A DNA stretch of 64,000 nucleotides, taken from contig OZ059895.1 of the NCBI GenBank assembly GCA_964057225.1, positions 6,634,001 to 6,698,000 of the forward strand, written 5' to 3'. Position numbers and translations under genes: made by a program. The notes beneath the pieces were generated by a model. That model did not search any database and had not been told where the DNA came from. It worked only from the letters and a program-made list of their open reading frames with translations. Source of the DNA: Auanema rhodensis. Its lineage: Eukaryota > Nematoda > Chromadorea > Rhabditida > Rhabditidae. The first letter of the stretch is position 1, and each line of letters starts with the position of its first letter. This document shows, piece after piece, positions 39,865 through 50,424 of this stretch.

Positions 39865-42800
39865 TTATGACGGGGAGTATACTTTTTTCGGTCGGCCACG
39901 GGTTCGTTTGGGAGGTGAGACAGCCTGATTCAATATACAATGTGAATTGCTCATTTCTCCTTCAACTTACGACAGCAGGTTTTTCTCCATCACCATTCTC
40001 ATCTGCATCCAGGTGTGATTTCACTTCTTGTACATCAATTAATTCATCGTTAGAACTGGGTTCCATATTTTTATCATCAGCGGAAGACAATCCTAAAATT
40101 AGAAACATATAGCATAATTTTCTAGCATCATGATACCTTCCGCTTGAACGAGATCATCAGGTATATTTTTAATATCTGTTGGAACACCTTCCTTTGGTAT
40201 AGCATCATAAGTTGTAGGATAAGACGAGGTGACTGGAACTTGTTCATCAGCCACATGCACTACTTTACGGAACTAGAAGAAAACAGAATATTAAGAATAA
40301 CTTTACAAAACTGGAACCTTTTTCATAGTTCTCCTTACAATCACCATTTCGCCATTCTCTCCTCTTCGTAAAAACATTGCTTGACGAATATTACCACTAA
40401 AATTACAATATTAATCATCGATAACTTTATAATTCATAATGAAACATACTCAGGATTGGTATTTATACTATGTTTAGCTTTAGATACAGATATAGGGGCA
40501 AGTTTTAAAGTCTAAATTGGAAAAATATAATATATGAATTTCATCTTCTTACGTGTTTCCCTTTCTCTGGCTCTACACCCAAATCAGACAATTTAGAAGT
40601 AACAGGTGATCTTAGATATGCGATTTTTTCCGAATCTATAAGTGAATGAACATTAAAAAACAGTGATCCCCTGACGATACCGTTTCCTCTTGGAGCACAG
40701 AATGGATCAGCCATAACATCATCCAGAACCGAAGATATCCTAGTGAGATATTTTCTTGCTACATCTGGACGCCGACAATGTTGCATTCTTTGTTTTAACA
40801 ACTGTAAAACAAAATTATAAAATAAAATTTCAACATATACCTACATCACATTGAATTTCTATCTGATGCACAACATCATAAACATTCTTGTCTTCAAAGT
40901 TTGTCTTCGAAGAAACCTTTAATTAAAAAAATTATTGAATTAGCTTAATGTCTAAGCATACTTTTGATGGTGAAGGTAAACTGCAGCACGCATCAGCCAA
41001 TGAAGAACTCACTTTATTGTGGTCGTCAACAGCATCCATGAGCCATTGATCATTTGTCTCAGCTTCTATAAGAGCAGGACGGTTGTGTGAACAAAGAAAT
41101 AAAAATACTGTAAGATCATACCTACAGAAGAGGTACTGGGTTGAAGTGTTAAATCACCATTGTTCGACTTGTAAGCTATATAACGCTGCCTATCACCATG
41201 TGTAGGTACTGTCGCTAACTGATTTGACTCAAGAACTTCTACATAAAATTACATGCATTCAAAATTGAAAGATAACGTACTTGGCGGCATCACTCGCTTA
41301 ATTCTTTGGAGGGAACTAGAGGACTTCAATAAAAGTTGTGTACGCTGTCGTCGCGCTTCTAAATCTTTCATGAAAACTTCCGGTGAATAATACTCATACA
41401 GCGGTTGTCTACATACATCAGGCAAAGGAGAATCACCTTGAAGAAATACATATCGAGAAAATTGTTTTTGTTTACAAACCAGAATGGAAAATATGATCTA
41501 GGCAATAGTCAACTACAATAGGTTTTATTTCTCGTCGTAGTATGTACTACAAAAGTATGCATTAGTAATATATTATAAGGTAACAAAACGAACCCTCCAA
41601 TCATGAACACGGACAAAGGCAGAACATTGTAAGCTAATAATTGCACCTTTACCATGATTGCATCTTTGTTGGCGATCATCAGATTGACATAAGTAATACA
41701 TATGTTCATCATATAAGCCAAGTTTCCGAAGTCGATATCTACTGTGCTGTTGTAACTCCCGAATCCATTGCTGAAGTAAAATGTTAAACTCAGCAGATAT
41801 TGTTTCTTAGTACGCACTTCAAACAAAGCAGCTTCAGGGAACGTATACCTTTCCACTTGAAGCTGTCTTTGATGCTGATAATCAAGATGATCGATCAGTA
41901 AATCATGAGATGGGGCAATGTCATTAGAATGAATTTCAAGATTACATTCAACGCATATTGACTGAAAGAAACAATAAAATTGATTTAAAGAACTTATGCC
42001 TTTTCGTACAGGTGGAAAAGCTTTTGTTCTGCGAAACTGAACAGTAGGGTCAACACGGGGCTGTTGTTGCGATAAGAAAACCTTACGACGTAGATTCTGT
42101 TGTTTTCTGATTTCGAAATGACGTCGAAAAATCTAGGAAGTGGAAAATAATATTGATATTTCTCCCCAAGGAACTTACAAGTTGTGTGCGATGCCTTTCT
42201 AATCTATCTTTAATAGTTTCGAAAGATGGGAAAAGATGGCCAATATCGGACTGCTCTGTGCGCACTTTATCAACTATTATCGTAATATTCATTTCAGTAT
42301 TAAGTGATGTGAATGACTAACCGTATGCATTATACAGAGCCAATAGATCTATATCAGTGAATTCTGCCATAAGTCTCAAGTCATAGATACATATACGAAG
42401 TCGAACCTACAATAATAATGATCCGCTTAGTATTCAGCTTCAAAAAAACTTGTTTATCATCGGAAACACATCCATGAATATGCTCAGAACGCAAACGAAG
42501 AGATTCAAAATTTGGCGAAGTTTTTATTGTTCCGGTGCATCCAGGATTAGCACATCGCCATATATTATTATTTTCTTCTGACTTAAATTAAAAACAAATT
42601 CACAGAAAAAGGAAACGTTAACCAACCACTCCAGCAATATTATAGATATAGCCATCATAAGCTAATTGTCTGCTACATTTTTTGGAGAAACAAATATAAA
42701 ATGTTTCTCCAGTAGTAAGTGATTTAGGTTGAGTCAATAAGTCAGGTAAATTCAATGTGAATACAGGTCTTCCATTTTTCATTTGGAGTAGGGAGTTGTG

Positions 42801-43091
42801 GTATGCTACAGAATCATCCAACCCTGAAATCAAAGCATCTTATTTTGAATTGAAACAGTTTATACCTTCTTCTACTTCTTCTACATAACCCTGTTCTACA
42901 TCTACTCCTCCAACTTCAATATAATGATTGCCAACATCCTTAACATTAACACAAAATAAGGAAAATATAATGCATTTATCCCTTACATCACCTATGACTT
43001 CTTCATGTGCAACATCATCATCCCACAACTCTTCAGATCCACCAAAATCAGCTAAATTGTTTGAATGATCATCCACAATTGTGGATGTCAT
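39865..43091 (-). CDS. FLYWCH zinc-finger, C3Hc3H-like and AT-hook protein
   Basis: Twenty exons (high to low): 43091-42987, 42938-42866, 42823-42627, 42581-42407, 42363-42322, 42273-42179, 42132-42010, 41961-41818, 41770-41594, 41546-41480, 41436-41281, 41238-41122, 41065-40962, 40916-40845, 40801-40553, 40511-40450, 40396-40318, 40272-40137, 40092-39971, 39924-39865; 784 aa. The acidic N-terminus is followed by a FLYWCH-like finger (about 100-170): YDGYIYNIAG, WRCANPGC (C-x4-C) and SEHIHGC (H-x-H). The middle has C-x2-C (SICVECN) and a Cys/His cluster ending VDYCLDHIFHS, resembling the C3Hc3H fingers of KANL2/INO80D. The C-terminus is an AT hook, KRTRGRPKK. I infer a chromatin-associated DNA-binding protein. 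It is divergent from the E2 gene (937 bp). Confidence 0.75.
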
Positions 43092-44028
43092 ATCAAATGA
43101 GATCTTAAAAAAACTATTTAGGAATGCGTTATTGTTTTATTGAGCCCAGTATTGATCTGCTTTATTTGAGAAACTTTTATATATTTAAATTAGTATTTCT
43201 TGAATACATAAATATTAATACAATATTTTGAAAATTTTCCAAAGGTTATCAAGCTTTATGTATAATGTTTAAAAAAATAAAGGGCTGCATTCTAAAATTC
43301 ATCGGTCCTGCCACGATTTATTTCATACTCTACACACGTGCTGGGTATCAGCTGAGTGCGCATGTTTGTCATCGCTGTTTTCTTATTTATGTCTTATCTT
43401 TTTTATATTTAAATCACTTTTATATTACATATAATATACATATGATTGTCTTTACGGTGGAATGGGTTTCATATGCATTGACCACTTGTTTTTAGAGTGA
43501 AAATGATTTCGTTACACCATCATACAAATGCTGAGCAGAAAACTTTCTTGTATAGATTATTTATTTTCGCATTATTTAATAATTATAGATCATGAAAAAG
43601 AAAACAGCGTCGTCTTTTTTCCACCAATGCTATCGATTATATTTTTTCATTCAGCCCATGCTGTGTAGGTGATCAATAGAAAATTCTCTGTTGCCTATGT
43701 TGTTTGTGCCATCATGTTTTCTGGATTGACGAACAAAATTGTTAATATTATTGCTTCTATATGTTCCTTTGTAATCTGTAGCGACTGTCTATGAACCAAG
43801 CTTCAAAAAGATTAGATAGAGCAGATTACGTAGATAAATGTCCTTGGTTTGTACTAGTGAAGTTCAGTCCCTGTTTTCAAGCGTTCTCTCTCAACCCCCT
43901 AGTGCTCTTGCACTCGGAAGCTGTCCGTTCTCTCCTTTCATGGCCTACTCCTCCGCCAGTCGATTATTTTCTCCTTTTCTCTCCGCAACCATGATTTTGA
44001 TTCTTGTTTCATATTGCAGATTATCTTC
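43092..44028. promoter_or_regulatory. Shared divergent promoter region
   Basis: Separates the start codons of the FLYWCH protein (-) and the E2 enzyme (+). The right part (43860-44010) is strongly pyrimidine-rich and ends ATATTGCAG (44019), an acceptor nine bases before the E2 ATG. The left edge has TTTTTTTAAG on the minus strand, 15 nt before the FLYWCH ATG. Bidirectional promoter function is inferred only from position. An open frame at 43791 is probably outron or 5' UTR. Confidence 0.4.
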
Positions 44029-44975
44029 ATGACTGATCACCTTAGAGCTTCAACTTCTGCTGGCGCTTTCCGCACCTTAGCTAATGAACTCAAAAGTCTT
44101 CAGTCGCAACCTGTTGAAGGATTCACTATTAATGTAAATGAAGACAATCTATTTGTATGGAATGTTGGTATTTATGGCCCACCAGCAACAATATATCAAG
44201 TTTGTTTATCATATATTGATGACTATTATATTTTCATTTTAAGGGCGGGTATTTCAAAGCTGTGATACGTTTTCCTCAAAATTATCCGTATGCGCCCCCT
44301 ACTGTTAGATTTTCTACAAAATTATGGCATCCTAATGTTTATGAGGTACATTTTCACTTTTTTTAAAATTTATAATCATTTCCTTAAAGAATGGTGACTT
44401 ATGCATCAGTATATTACACCCCCCTGTAAATGATCCACATAGTGGAGAACTTCCTTGTGAACGATGGAATCCAACTCAAAATGTTCGGTAAGGAAAAATT
44501 TAATTTTCATAAATGTATCGATTATTTTTAGCACTATACTACTTTCTGTGATATCTCTCTTGAATGAACCAAATACTTCCTCCCCAGCTAATGTTGATGC
44601 ATCAGTAGCTTATAGGAAGTGGAAAGATGGATCCGATCTTGAATACGCTAATATTGTTAGGTATAAAAATTGTTTTTCTTTTTGTCTTAAGTATTTGCAT
44701 CTATTTCAGAAAACAAGTTGAACAATCGAAAGCGGATGCAGAGAGAGACGGTATTCGAGTACCAGAGACTCTCGAAGAATATTGCATAAAATCTGTACCT
44801 ACGCCACAAGATGATGGCCTTGATGGATTTGAACTTGGTGAGTTTCGCAATGTTAATCCTTATTGTTTTATCTTTTACAGATGATGATATGTATGATTAT
44901 GGTGATGATAGTGATGGTGATGACGATGATTATGCCGATGATGATGATGTCGATTCGGGCCAAGGAGAAAATTAA
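44029..44975 (+). CDS. ubc-3: CDC34/UBE2R-type ubiquitin-conjugating enzyme E2
   Basis: Six exons: 44029-44199, 44244-44345, 44390-44487, 44532-44660, 44710-44837, 44881-44975; 240 aa (human UBE2R2, 238). The UBC fold has the HPN motif (LWHPNVY) and catalytic Cys96 in NGDLCISIL. It also has the class-specific insert after the cysteine ([19 protein letters not shown]). A long acidic tail ([18 protein letters not shown]...) is the CDC34 signature that contacts cullin-RING ligases. It builds K48 chains on SCF substrates, including cell-cycle regulators. An AG acceptor lies nine bases before the ATG. First gene of a same-strand series with LSM6, the zinc-ribbon protein and ATG5. Confidence 0.96.
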
Positions 44976-45369
44976 ATTTATTTTCTTACACCTAACCTCA
45001 TATTTGGTCTTTTCCGGTTTGCATGAGTATTCGGAAACAAAAAAAAACCGTCGTGTATTTTGTACATTCTTTTTAGGATTTTAAACGCATTATTATTTCC
45101 AATCCGCAACCTAGATATCAATTAAGAGGTCTTTTCAACATATTGTATAATATTTTCACGTGTGGCCTCATTGGTGTGTCTGTCTGTTTATGAAATACAG
45201 ACTTGGCTTTGCATTTAACCATTTTATATTGTGTGAACGATTTTGTGATGAATTTTTCTGTCATATTGTTTTCTGTTACTTTATTCTGGATTATGGTTTT
45301 TGCTATACCTACTCACTATCGACAACTATTTGTTCAATCATTTTTGAGTCCTTTCCTGCATGGTTTAGA
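44976..45369. other. Spacer between E2 and LSM6
   Basis: 394 bp, T-rich, no gene. It ends GGTTTAG (45368), one base before the LSM6 ATG, a strong trans-splice acceptor candidate for an internal operon gene. Confidence 0.45.
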
Positions 45370-45999
45370 ATGAGTAAACGACAGAACCCGTCGGAATTCT
45401 TGAAGCAGATTATCGGAAAGCCGGTTGTAGTCAAGCTAAACTCCGGTGTTGATTACAGAGGGATTCTAGCTTGTTTAGATGGGTAAGTCGAGTTCATATT
45501 TTTCAGACTTGAATATACTGTTCGGGGGGGGGGGGTGAGGCTATTTTATTAGGAAAAAGAATTGAACTTATTCATTTGCATTTGTAAACACTATCTTGCT
45601 TCATGTGTATGTGTAAGTGTAATAATATATGAGGAGACAGGAGAGATGAGGGGATGAAAGAGAAAGATGGAAATGAAAGACTTGGAGCAGAACCGGTCCT
45701 GTTCTGATCCTGTCGTTATAAGCTTCTGCTTTACGCATATATTGCGTAGGAATTTAGTCGCAATGACAGCAATGATTTATGGGAAAGAACGATTTTCTTC
45801 AATCCATTTTAGGTTTGGAGTAATGACCGAGATTTGAAAATTTGAAATAAAAAACACTTTCATCAAAACTTGTTTCAGCTTCATGAATATTGCTCTCGAG
45901 CAGACTGAGGAATACAGCAATGGCCAATTAAAAAACAAATATGGGGATGCTTTTATACGTGGAAATAATGTTCTTTATATTTCCACCTTGAAGCGATAG
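45370..45999 (+). CDS. lsm-6: LSM6, Sm-like RNA-binding protein
   Basis: Two exons, 45370-45482 and 45879-45999; 77 aa (human LSM6, 80). The Sm1 motif spans GKPVVVKLNSGVDYRGILAC with DGFMNIALEQTEEY, and Sm2 is FIRGNNVLYIST, including the RGN RNA-binding triplet. LSM6 is shared by the LSM1-7 (cytoplasmic mRNA decapping) and LSM2-8 (nuclear U6 snRNA) rings. The 396-nt intron is long for this window and contains a run of 12 G (45524-45535). AATAAA occurs about 175 nt after the stop. Confidence 0.97.
45524..45535 (+). repeat. Poly(G)12 tract in the LSM6 intron
   Basis: Twelve consecutive G followed by TGAGG in otherwise AT-rich DNA, 42 nt after the donor. In the pre-mRNA it is on the sense strand. 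Confidence 0.9.
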
Positions 46000-46262
46000 A
46001 CCTGATTTCAACTAGGCTGTTGTTGGCGGCACTTGTTTTTTGCCTGCTCGAGTGCTGGGTTAAAATTCTAGAATTGTTAGCCCATCACCTGTTTCCATAT
46101 TTTATTATATCATTACATTACCATTATGTTTATTGTTACATGTATTGTTTTCTCTGGATATCAGGATCTCTTAAATAAACGCAGGCTTCTCTTCATGTTT
46201 CAATAAGTTAATTTATTTTATCATTCGTTGTTATTTTATTCGAGTTATATTATTTAATTAAT

Positions 46263-46658
46263 ATGGGGATATCCATGTTATTAGACCAGTTCTTAAAAAT
46301 GCTTTCTAAAAATATTCAAGCTTGGGATACACAAGTTTTGAAATTGGTTCTGACACGAAAGATTACGGTAGTCTTTGCGAAAAGGCTTATGTTCCAATGA
46401 TCACTACGTATTTCTGAAACTTTTTCATCGTGATAATATTATAATTTTAAATTATACATACGTACTTCTAGATTGAGCGAGGAATGTTACCTCTTCTTTC
46501 TCAACGAAACGTCGATCATAGAGTAGTACGCAAGTTGGTAAGTTTTTAAATATAAAATATGTCTTGGTGTTTTATGATTCACCGAGCGATTCTATCGCAA
46601 TGACGTATTTTGTCCCTTTGGAATCTACCAAAGGACTATTGAATCATTCCAGCAATAA
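46263..46658 (+). other. Possible 5' exons or small upstream cistron of the zinc-ribbon gene
   Basis: Exons 46263-46367 and 46472-46537 read MGISMLLDQFLKMLSKNIQA..., then RNVDHRVVRKL, with good GT and AG signals. Using the GTAAGT donor at 46538 and the CATTCCAG acceptor at 46652, the frame stops at once (CAA TAA, 46658), 29 nt before the next ATG. If the second GT of the donor (46542) is used, the frame stays open and fuses to the zinc-ribbon protein (663 aa in all). So this is a small cistron, a uORF or the true N-terminus. No homology is recognised. Confidence 0.4.
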
Positions 46659-46687
46659 GTCATAGTAGTACCGATAGAGCTTCTGTG

Positions 46688-48957
46688 ATGATGTCGGTTG
46701 GTCCTCAACCCAGGGATCAGGCTACTGCAGCCTTATTTCAAAGAATTATTCGTGAGAAAGCTGTGGGTTTTGACTCTTAATTTGATGAAATATTAAAGTG
46801 ATTTATACAAATTTACCTTTTCAGCAAGAACGTGAATTGCTCAAATGTCCTCGTTGTTATGATCTCATGGAAGCCTTACCTCTCGAAATTGATGAGCAAG
46901 GTAACCAAACGATCTGGTGGGTTTGTAAGAGCACCGGAAAAAAAGTAAGTTGACAAAATAGTTATCATCATAATTTCGTATAAAATTTAGAAATGTGATT
47001 TTCCCCTTGACATGCCTTTAGCAGTGTTTTGGGTTAAAAGATCTCCTGCTGATATCAAGGATGGTTATATGCCAAGACCAAAAATAGAACTCTTACCAGA
47101 TCGTTACAAGTCAGTTTATATTTTATTGTTTTGTATTTTTATTTTATTTTCTCGATAGATATCTCTATCCTGCTCTTTTTGCCAATACCATGCGTCCATC
47201 TTCTCAATCACGCTGTGGTTCTGTTACTAGTCGATCAAGCACTGGTAATATTGCTTTCAAGCTTTGATCTTATAGTTTTTATTTCAGCTACTTTATCAAG
47301 TAGGAGTTCGTTACATACATGTGATATGCCTTTGTCTGGATTACCCTCACCACTAACACCTGCAACTAATGATTGGGAAGGATGTGCTGTATATTGATGT
47401 CTTTATTTCCTACTTCTATTTAAATTTATTTAGACTAATTCATCTTCATCTCAGCGTGGAGCTTCGGGAGACCTCTCCTCAAGAAACAGTTGTGAACCAT
47501 CTCCTTCAACTTCTGCTATAGCGGAGTTGAGTAGAGATGATGCTAAGGAGACTCTAATTGTTCCAAAAACTAAAACTGTCTCACGAAGTCTAAAAATTGT
47601 TCCTGACACTACATCAGAAACAAATCAATCTTCCTCACTTCCTCCTATACCTCGCAATAACACTAAGAGAAGTACATATAAATTCCATAGCTTTTTAAAA
47701 AATTTAAATTCAGGTGATACTTTTGATTCTGAAACTTATCGAGCTGTCCGAAAACGAGTAGACGAGCGAATAGCTCGGAGAAACAAGAACCGGACTAGAA
47801 ATACTGTTCTCGAAGGACAATCATTACTAACTCTTTACAGTCAGATTAAAAACATGGATTTATCAAAGTTAAACGTATGTTATTTTTTTACCTGTTATAG
47901 GTACTGCTTCTTTTTGATTCTTTAGGTTGAAGAATTGGAATCAATTCTGGAAAAATGTGATATGGATATGCGTTCAATAGGAGATCATTTTCTGAGCAAA
48001 AGAATGTAAAGTTTAAAATAAAATAATTTAAATATCATATAAATGTTTCAGGAGACGTGAACAAGATCGTGCTGATGTGTCTCGTGACTTTTATCAAACT
48101 CTGGATATCAGTAAAATCGAAAATCAAGTTCAAGAAAGAACTCCAGTTGATCGATTGGTTGGTTTTATTTCTGTGAAAGTTTAATAGTATGAGGTATTCA
48201 GAATATGCTTTATTCGTTACGAGCAGCTCATGATGGTAATTCTCTAATGGCTGCATTGGGTGCTGAAAGTCCTCAACGGCAAGCAGTTATTGTTGTCGAA
48301 CAGAGAGATCCGGGAGCAATGCAAGAATTTATCAAAGCACGAATGAAAGATATGGCTGTTAGTTTATTAAAATTTAGTTTTATAATAATTTTTTAAATAT
48401 TCTACTGAATTTCAGACTTTGATCTTGAAAAAGAAAAAAGAAGGATCTCGTTTGTTGATGAAAGCAGCTCAGGAGACTAATGGTCGAGCTTTGAGCAAGA
48501 AGAAAGCTGTTTCTCTCATTACTGATAGCAATAATGATCTCAGCGCTGAGGAGAATGAAAGGCGTAAAGCTGCAAAATTGGAGTACGAACACAAAACCAA
48601 AGCATTAGTTCAGAGCAAGGTAAGGACATCATTTAGGAGTTATGTACTTTTAATACTTAATAGGTGGCAGCGTATATGGAAGCGAAAAGAAAGAAAATTC
48701 TCGCATCTAAAGATCTCAAGCAAAAAACAGCTCAAAACATGGGATATATGGAGCCATTGGCTGATCCATGTTCTTATTCTCAGCAGTCAATGTGTGATCT
48801 CTTTGAAAACAGTTCTGTGTCAGAGCAGGGTGATCTGTTTCTTAGTGGTGATAACAATGATCTCCAATCTCATCATTCGTATTCATATGGAGATCTAGAA
48901 GAAAACCCTTTCTCTAATTTAGAGTTGAGTAATAATTATCTTGATTTTTCTATGTAG
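46688..48957 (+). CDS. Unrecognised zinc-ribbon protein in the ATG5 cluster
   Basis: Eleven exons from the ATG at 46688: 46688-46762, 46825-46944, 46991-47109, 47159-47244, 47288-47388, 47434-47874, 47926-48005, 48052-48157, 48202-48357, 48416-48619, 48664-48957; 593 aa. Near residue 32 is a zinc-ribbon-like array: CPRC, about 24 residues, then VCKSTGKKKC, followed by the aromatic-rich LAVFWVKRSP. A Ser/Thr-rich region with PxxP-like pieces follows (LPPIPRNNT), then helical charged segments (AVRKRVDERIARRNKNR; VEELESILEKCDMDMRS), a highly basic helix (AYMEAKRKKILASKD) and a Ser/Asn-rich tail. No enzyme motif is seen. It lies between LSM6 and ATG5 on one strand (268 bp to ATG5). From memory the gene in that position in C. 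elegans is Y71G12B.13, so that is the orthologue to test. Function unknown. Confidence 0.75.
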
Positions 48958-49225
48958 GTTTCGGTATATGTAATGTGGGCTTTTGATACTCTCTTGATCT
49001 AGTTTTTATTTGTACTTGTAGATGTTAATCGTTTTGTAAGTAATTTTGTTATGTTGTAGGAATATTGTTTGTACACGTTGTTAATACTTCTCGTTCAATA
49101 TAACGAGTTCACTAAATAAAATTGTTGTTTTTATACAATTAAATCATTTTTTATTATTGGTTATTCTCCATTCTTAACTTCACAATTTAATTTTGAATAG
49201 GCACTATATATATTTGTATTTAGAC

Positions 49226-50424
49226 ATGGTATATGATTATGAGATATCAAGAAAAGTCTGGGAGACTAGGGTTCCTATTGAGTTTATTCTGAGCTCTGAT
49301 GAGCAACAAGGCAGGCCCTTATATGTTATGATACCTAGAATATCATATCTATGTCTTCAACTACCGAAAGTATGTTCTTAGTTTTATGGCTGTCAAGTTT
49401 AATGTTTAATTGGTAGATTATATCGTTCTTCTTTGGTGATCAGGATGAACGTGTGGACCCAGATACTATTTCGTTTGAATATTGTTCTCAGAATATAAAA
49501 GCGTATTATCCTGTTGGAGTTCTTTATGATATCTATAAACCTAAATCTGCTGAATTTTGGTCAATCAGTGTTAGGTAGGGATATTTACAGTGATATACAT
49601 CTTAAATTTTATCTTGCAGAAAAAATGATAAACCAACAGGATTAGCTTTAAGAAAAGATCAAATGGAACAAATGTATATGCAAACAGTTAAAGAAGCTGA
49701 TTTTATGAAAAGAAAGGGAGAGGTATTAGTGTTAAGTTGTTCTTAAAATCTTACATTTTATCAATTTTTAGGTTATTTATAGCATGCGTGATGAAGATCA
49801 CCGCCAATTATGGAACGGAATTGTTCACTGTGAGTATTTGTTGAATTTTTTTTGATCTGAAAGGGAAATTATGTTGCTATGCTGACTATATTCGAAATTC
49901 AAAATCTCGGATTCATCTTCTCTAAATGTGTTTCCCAAACCTGATTGAATATTATCAGAATAGCTGGAGGTTTTTACTTTTATCCCGCATCTGATTTTTT
50001 TTATTTATCTGATTTTGTTTCCTGTTTTTATTTGTTTAAATTTCAGATAATTTTGAAGAATTTTGGTTGGTCAACAAGCGTTTAATGAGAACAAGCGCTG
50101 AACAGTCTTTCATTCATATTCCTATTAGGTTGTATGAGGATGGGAAACCATTCAAACAGGTTCGCTCAGTTTTTTGCCAATACTTTCTACTTGAGCAATG
50201 AATTATCTTTTCAGTTACCAATCAAACCAACGGAAGAGTCCGGTGACGAGGCAACTCTGGCTTCTGCTTTAAAACTTCTTTGTCCTGATCTAGATATTAA
50301 TCAAACCGAAATATATACTCATGGCATTTTATTACCTTTAAACACTCCCTTAACATACTTGGCTGAAAATTTGGCTTATCCTGATAACTTTGTTCATATT
50401 TGTGCTATAAAAATCGAGTCATGA
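49226..50424 (+). CDS. atg-5: ATG5, autophagy E3 core protein
   Basis: Six exons: 49226-49369, 49444-49574, 49620-49722, 49772-49829, 50047-50159, 50215-50424; 252 aa (human 275). Diagnostic blocks: start YEISRKVWETRVPIEF, LPIKPTEE, and the C-terminal HGILLPLNTPLTYLAENL and SYPDNF-like AYPDNFVHI. Lys122, in EADFMKRK, aligns with the human Lys130 that is joined to ATG12. ATG5 forms the ATG12-ATG5-ATG16 complex that directs LC3/LGG lipidation on forming autophagosomes. The start follows GTATTTAG (49223) by two bases, a strong trans-splice signature. It is last in the E2-LSM6-zinc ribbon-ATG5 series. Intron 4 (217 nt) is longer than the others. Confidence 0.96.

Noticed and set aside
43791..44032. 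Two plus-strand frames before the E2 gene
   Set aside because: Pyrimidine-rich sequence giving Pro/Ser/Leu/Phe; the AG acceptor at 44019 places them in an outron or 5' intron.
46538..46652. A possible extra exon using a CACCGAG acceptor, encoding RFYRNDVFCPFG
   Set aside because: The acceptor lacks a pyrimidine tract and the frame still ends at the same stop (46658); the CATTCCAG acceptor is better.
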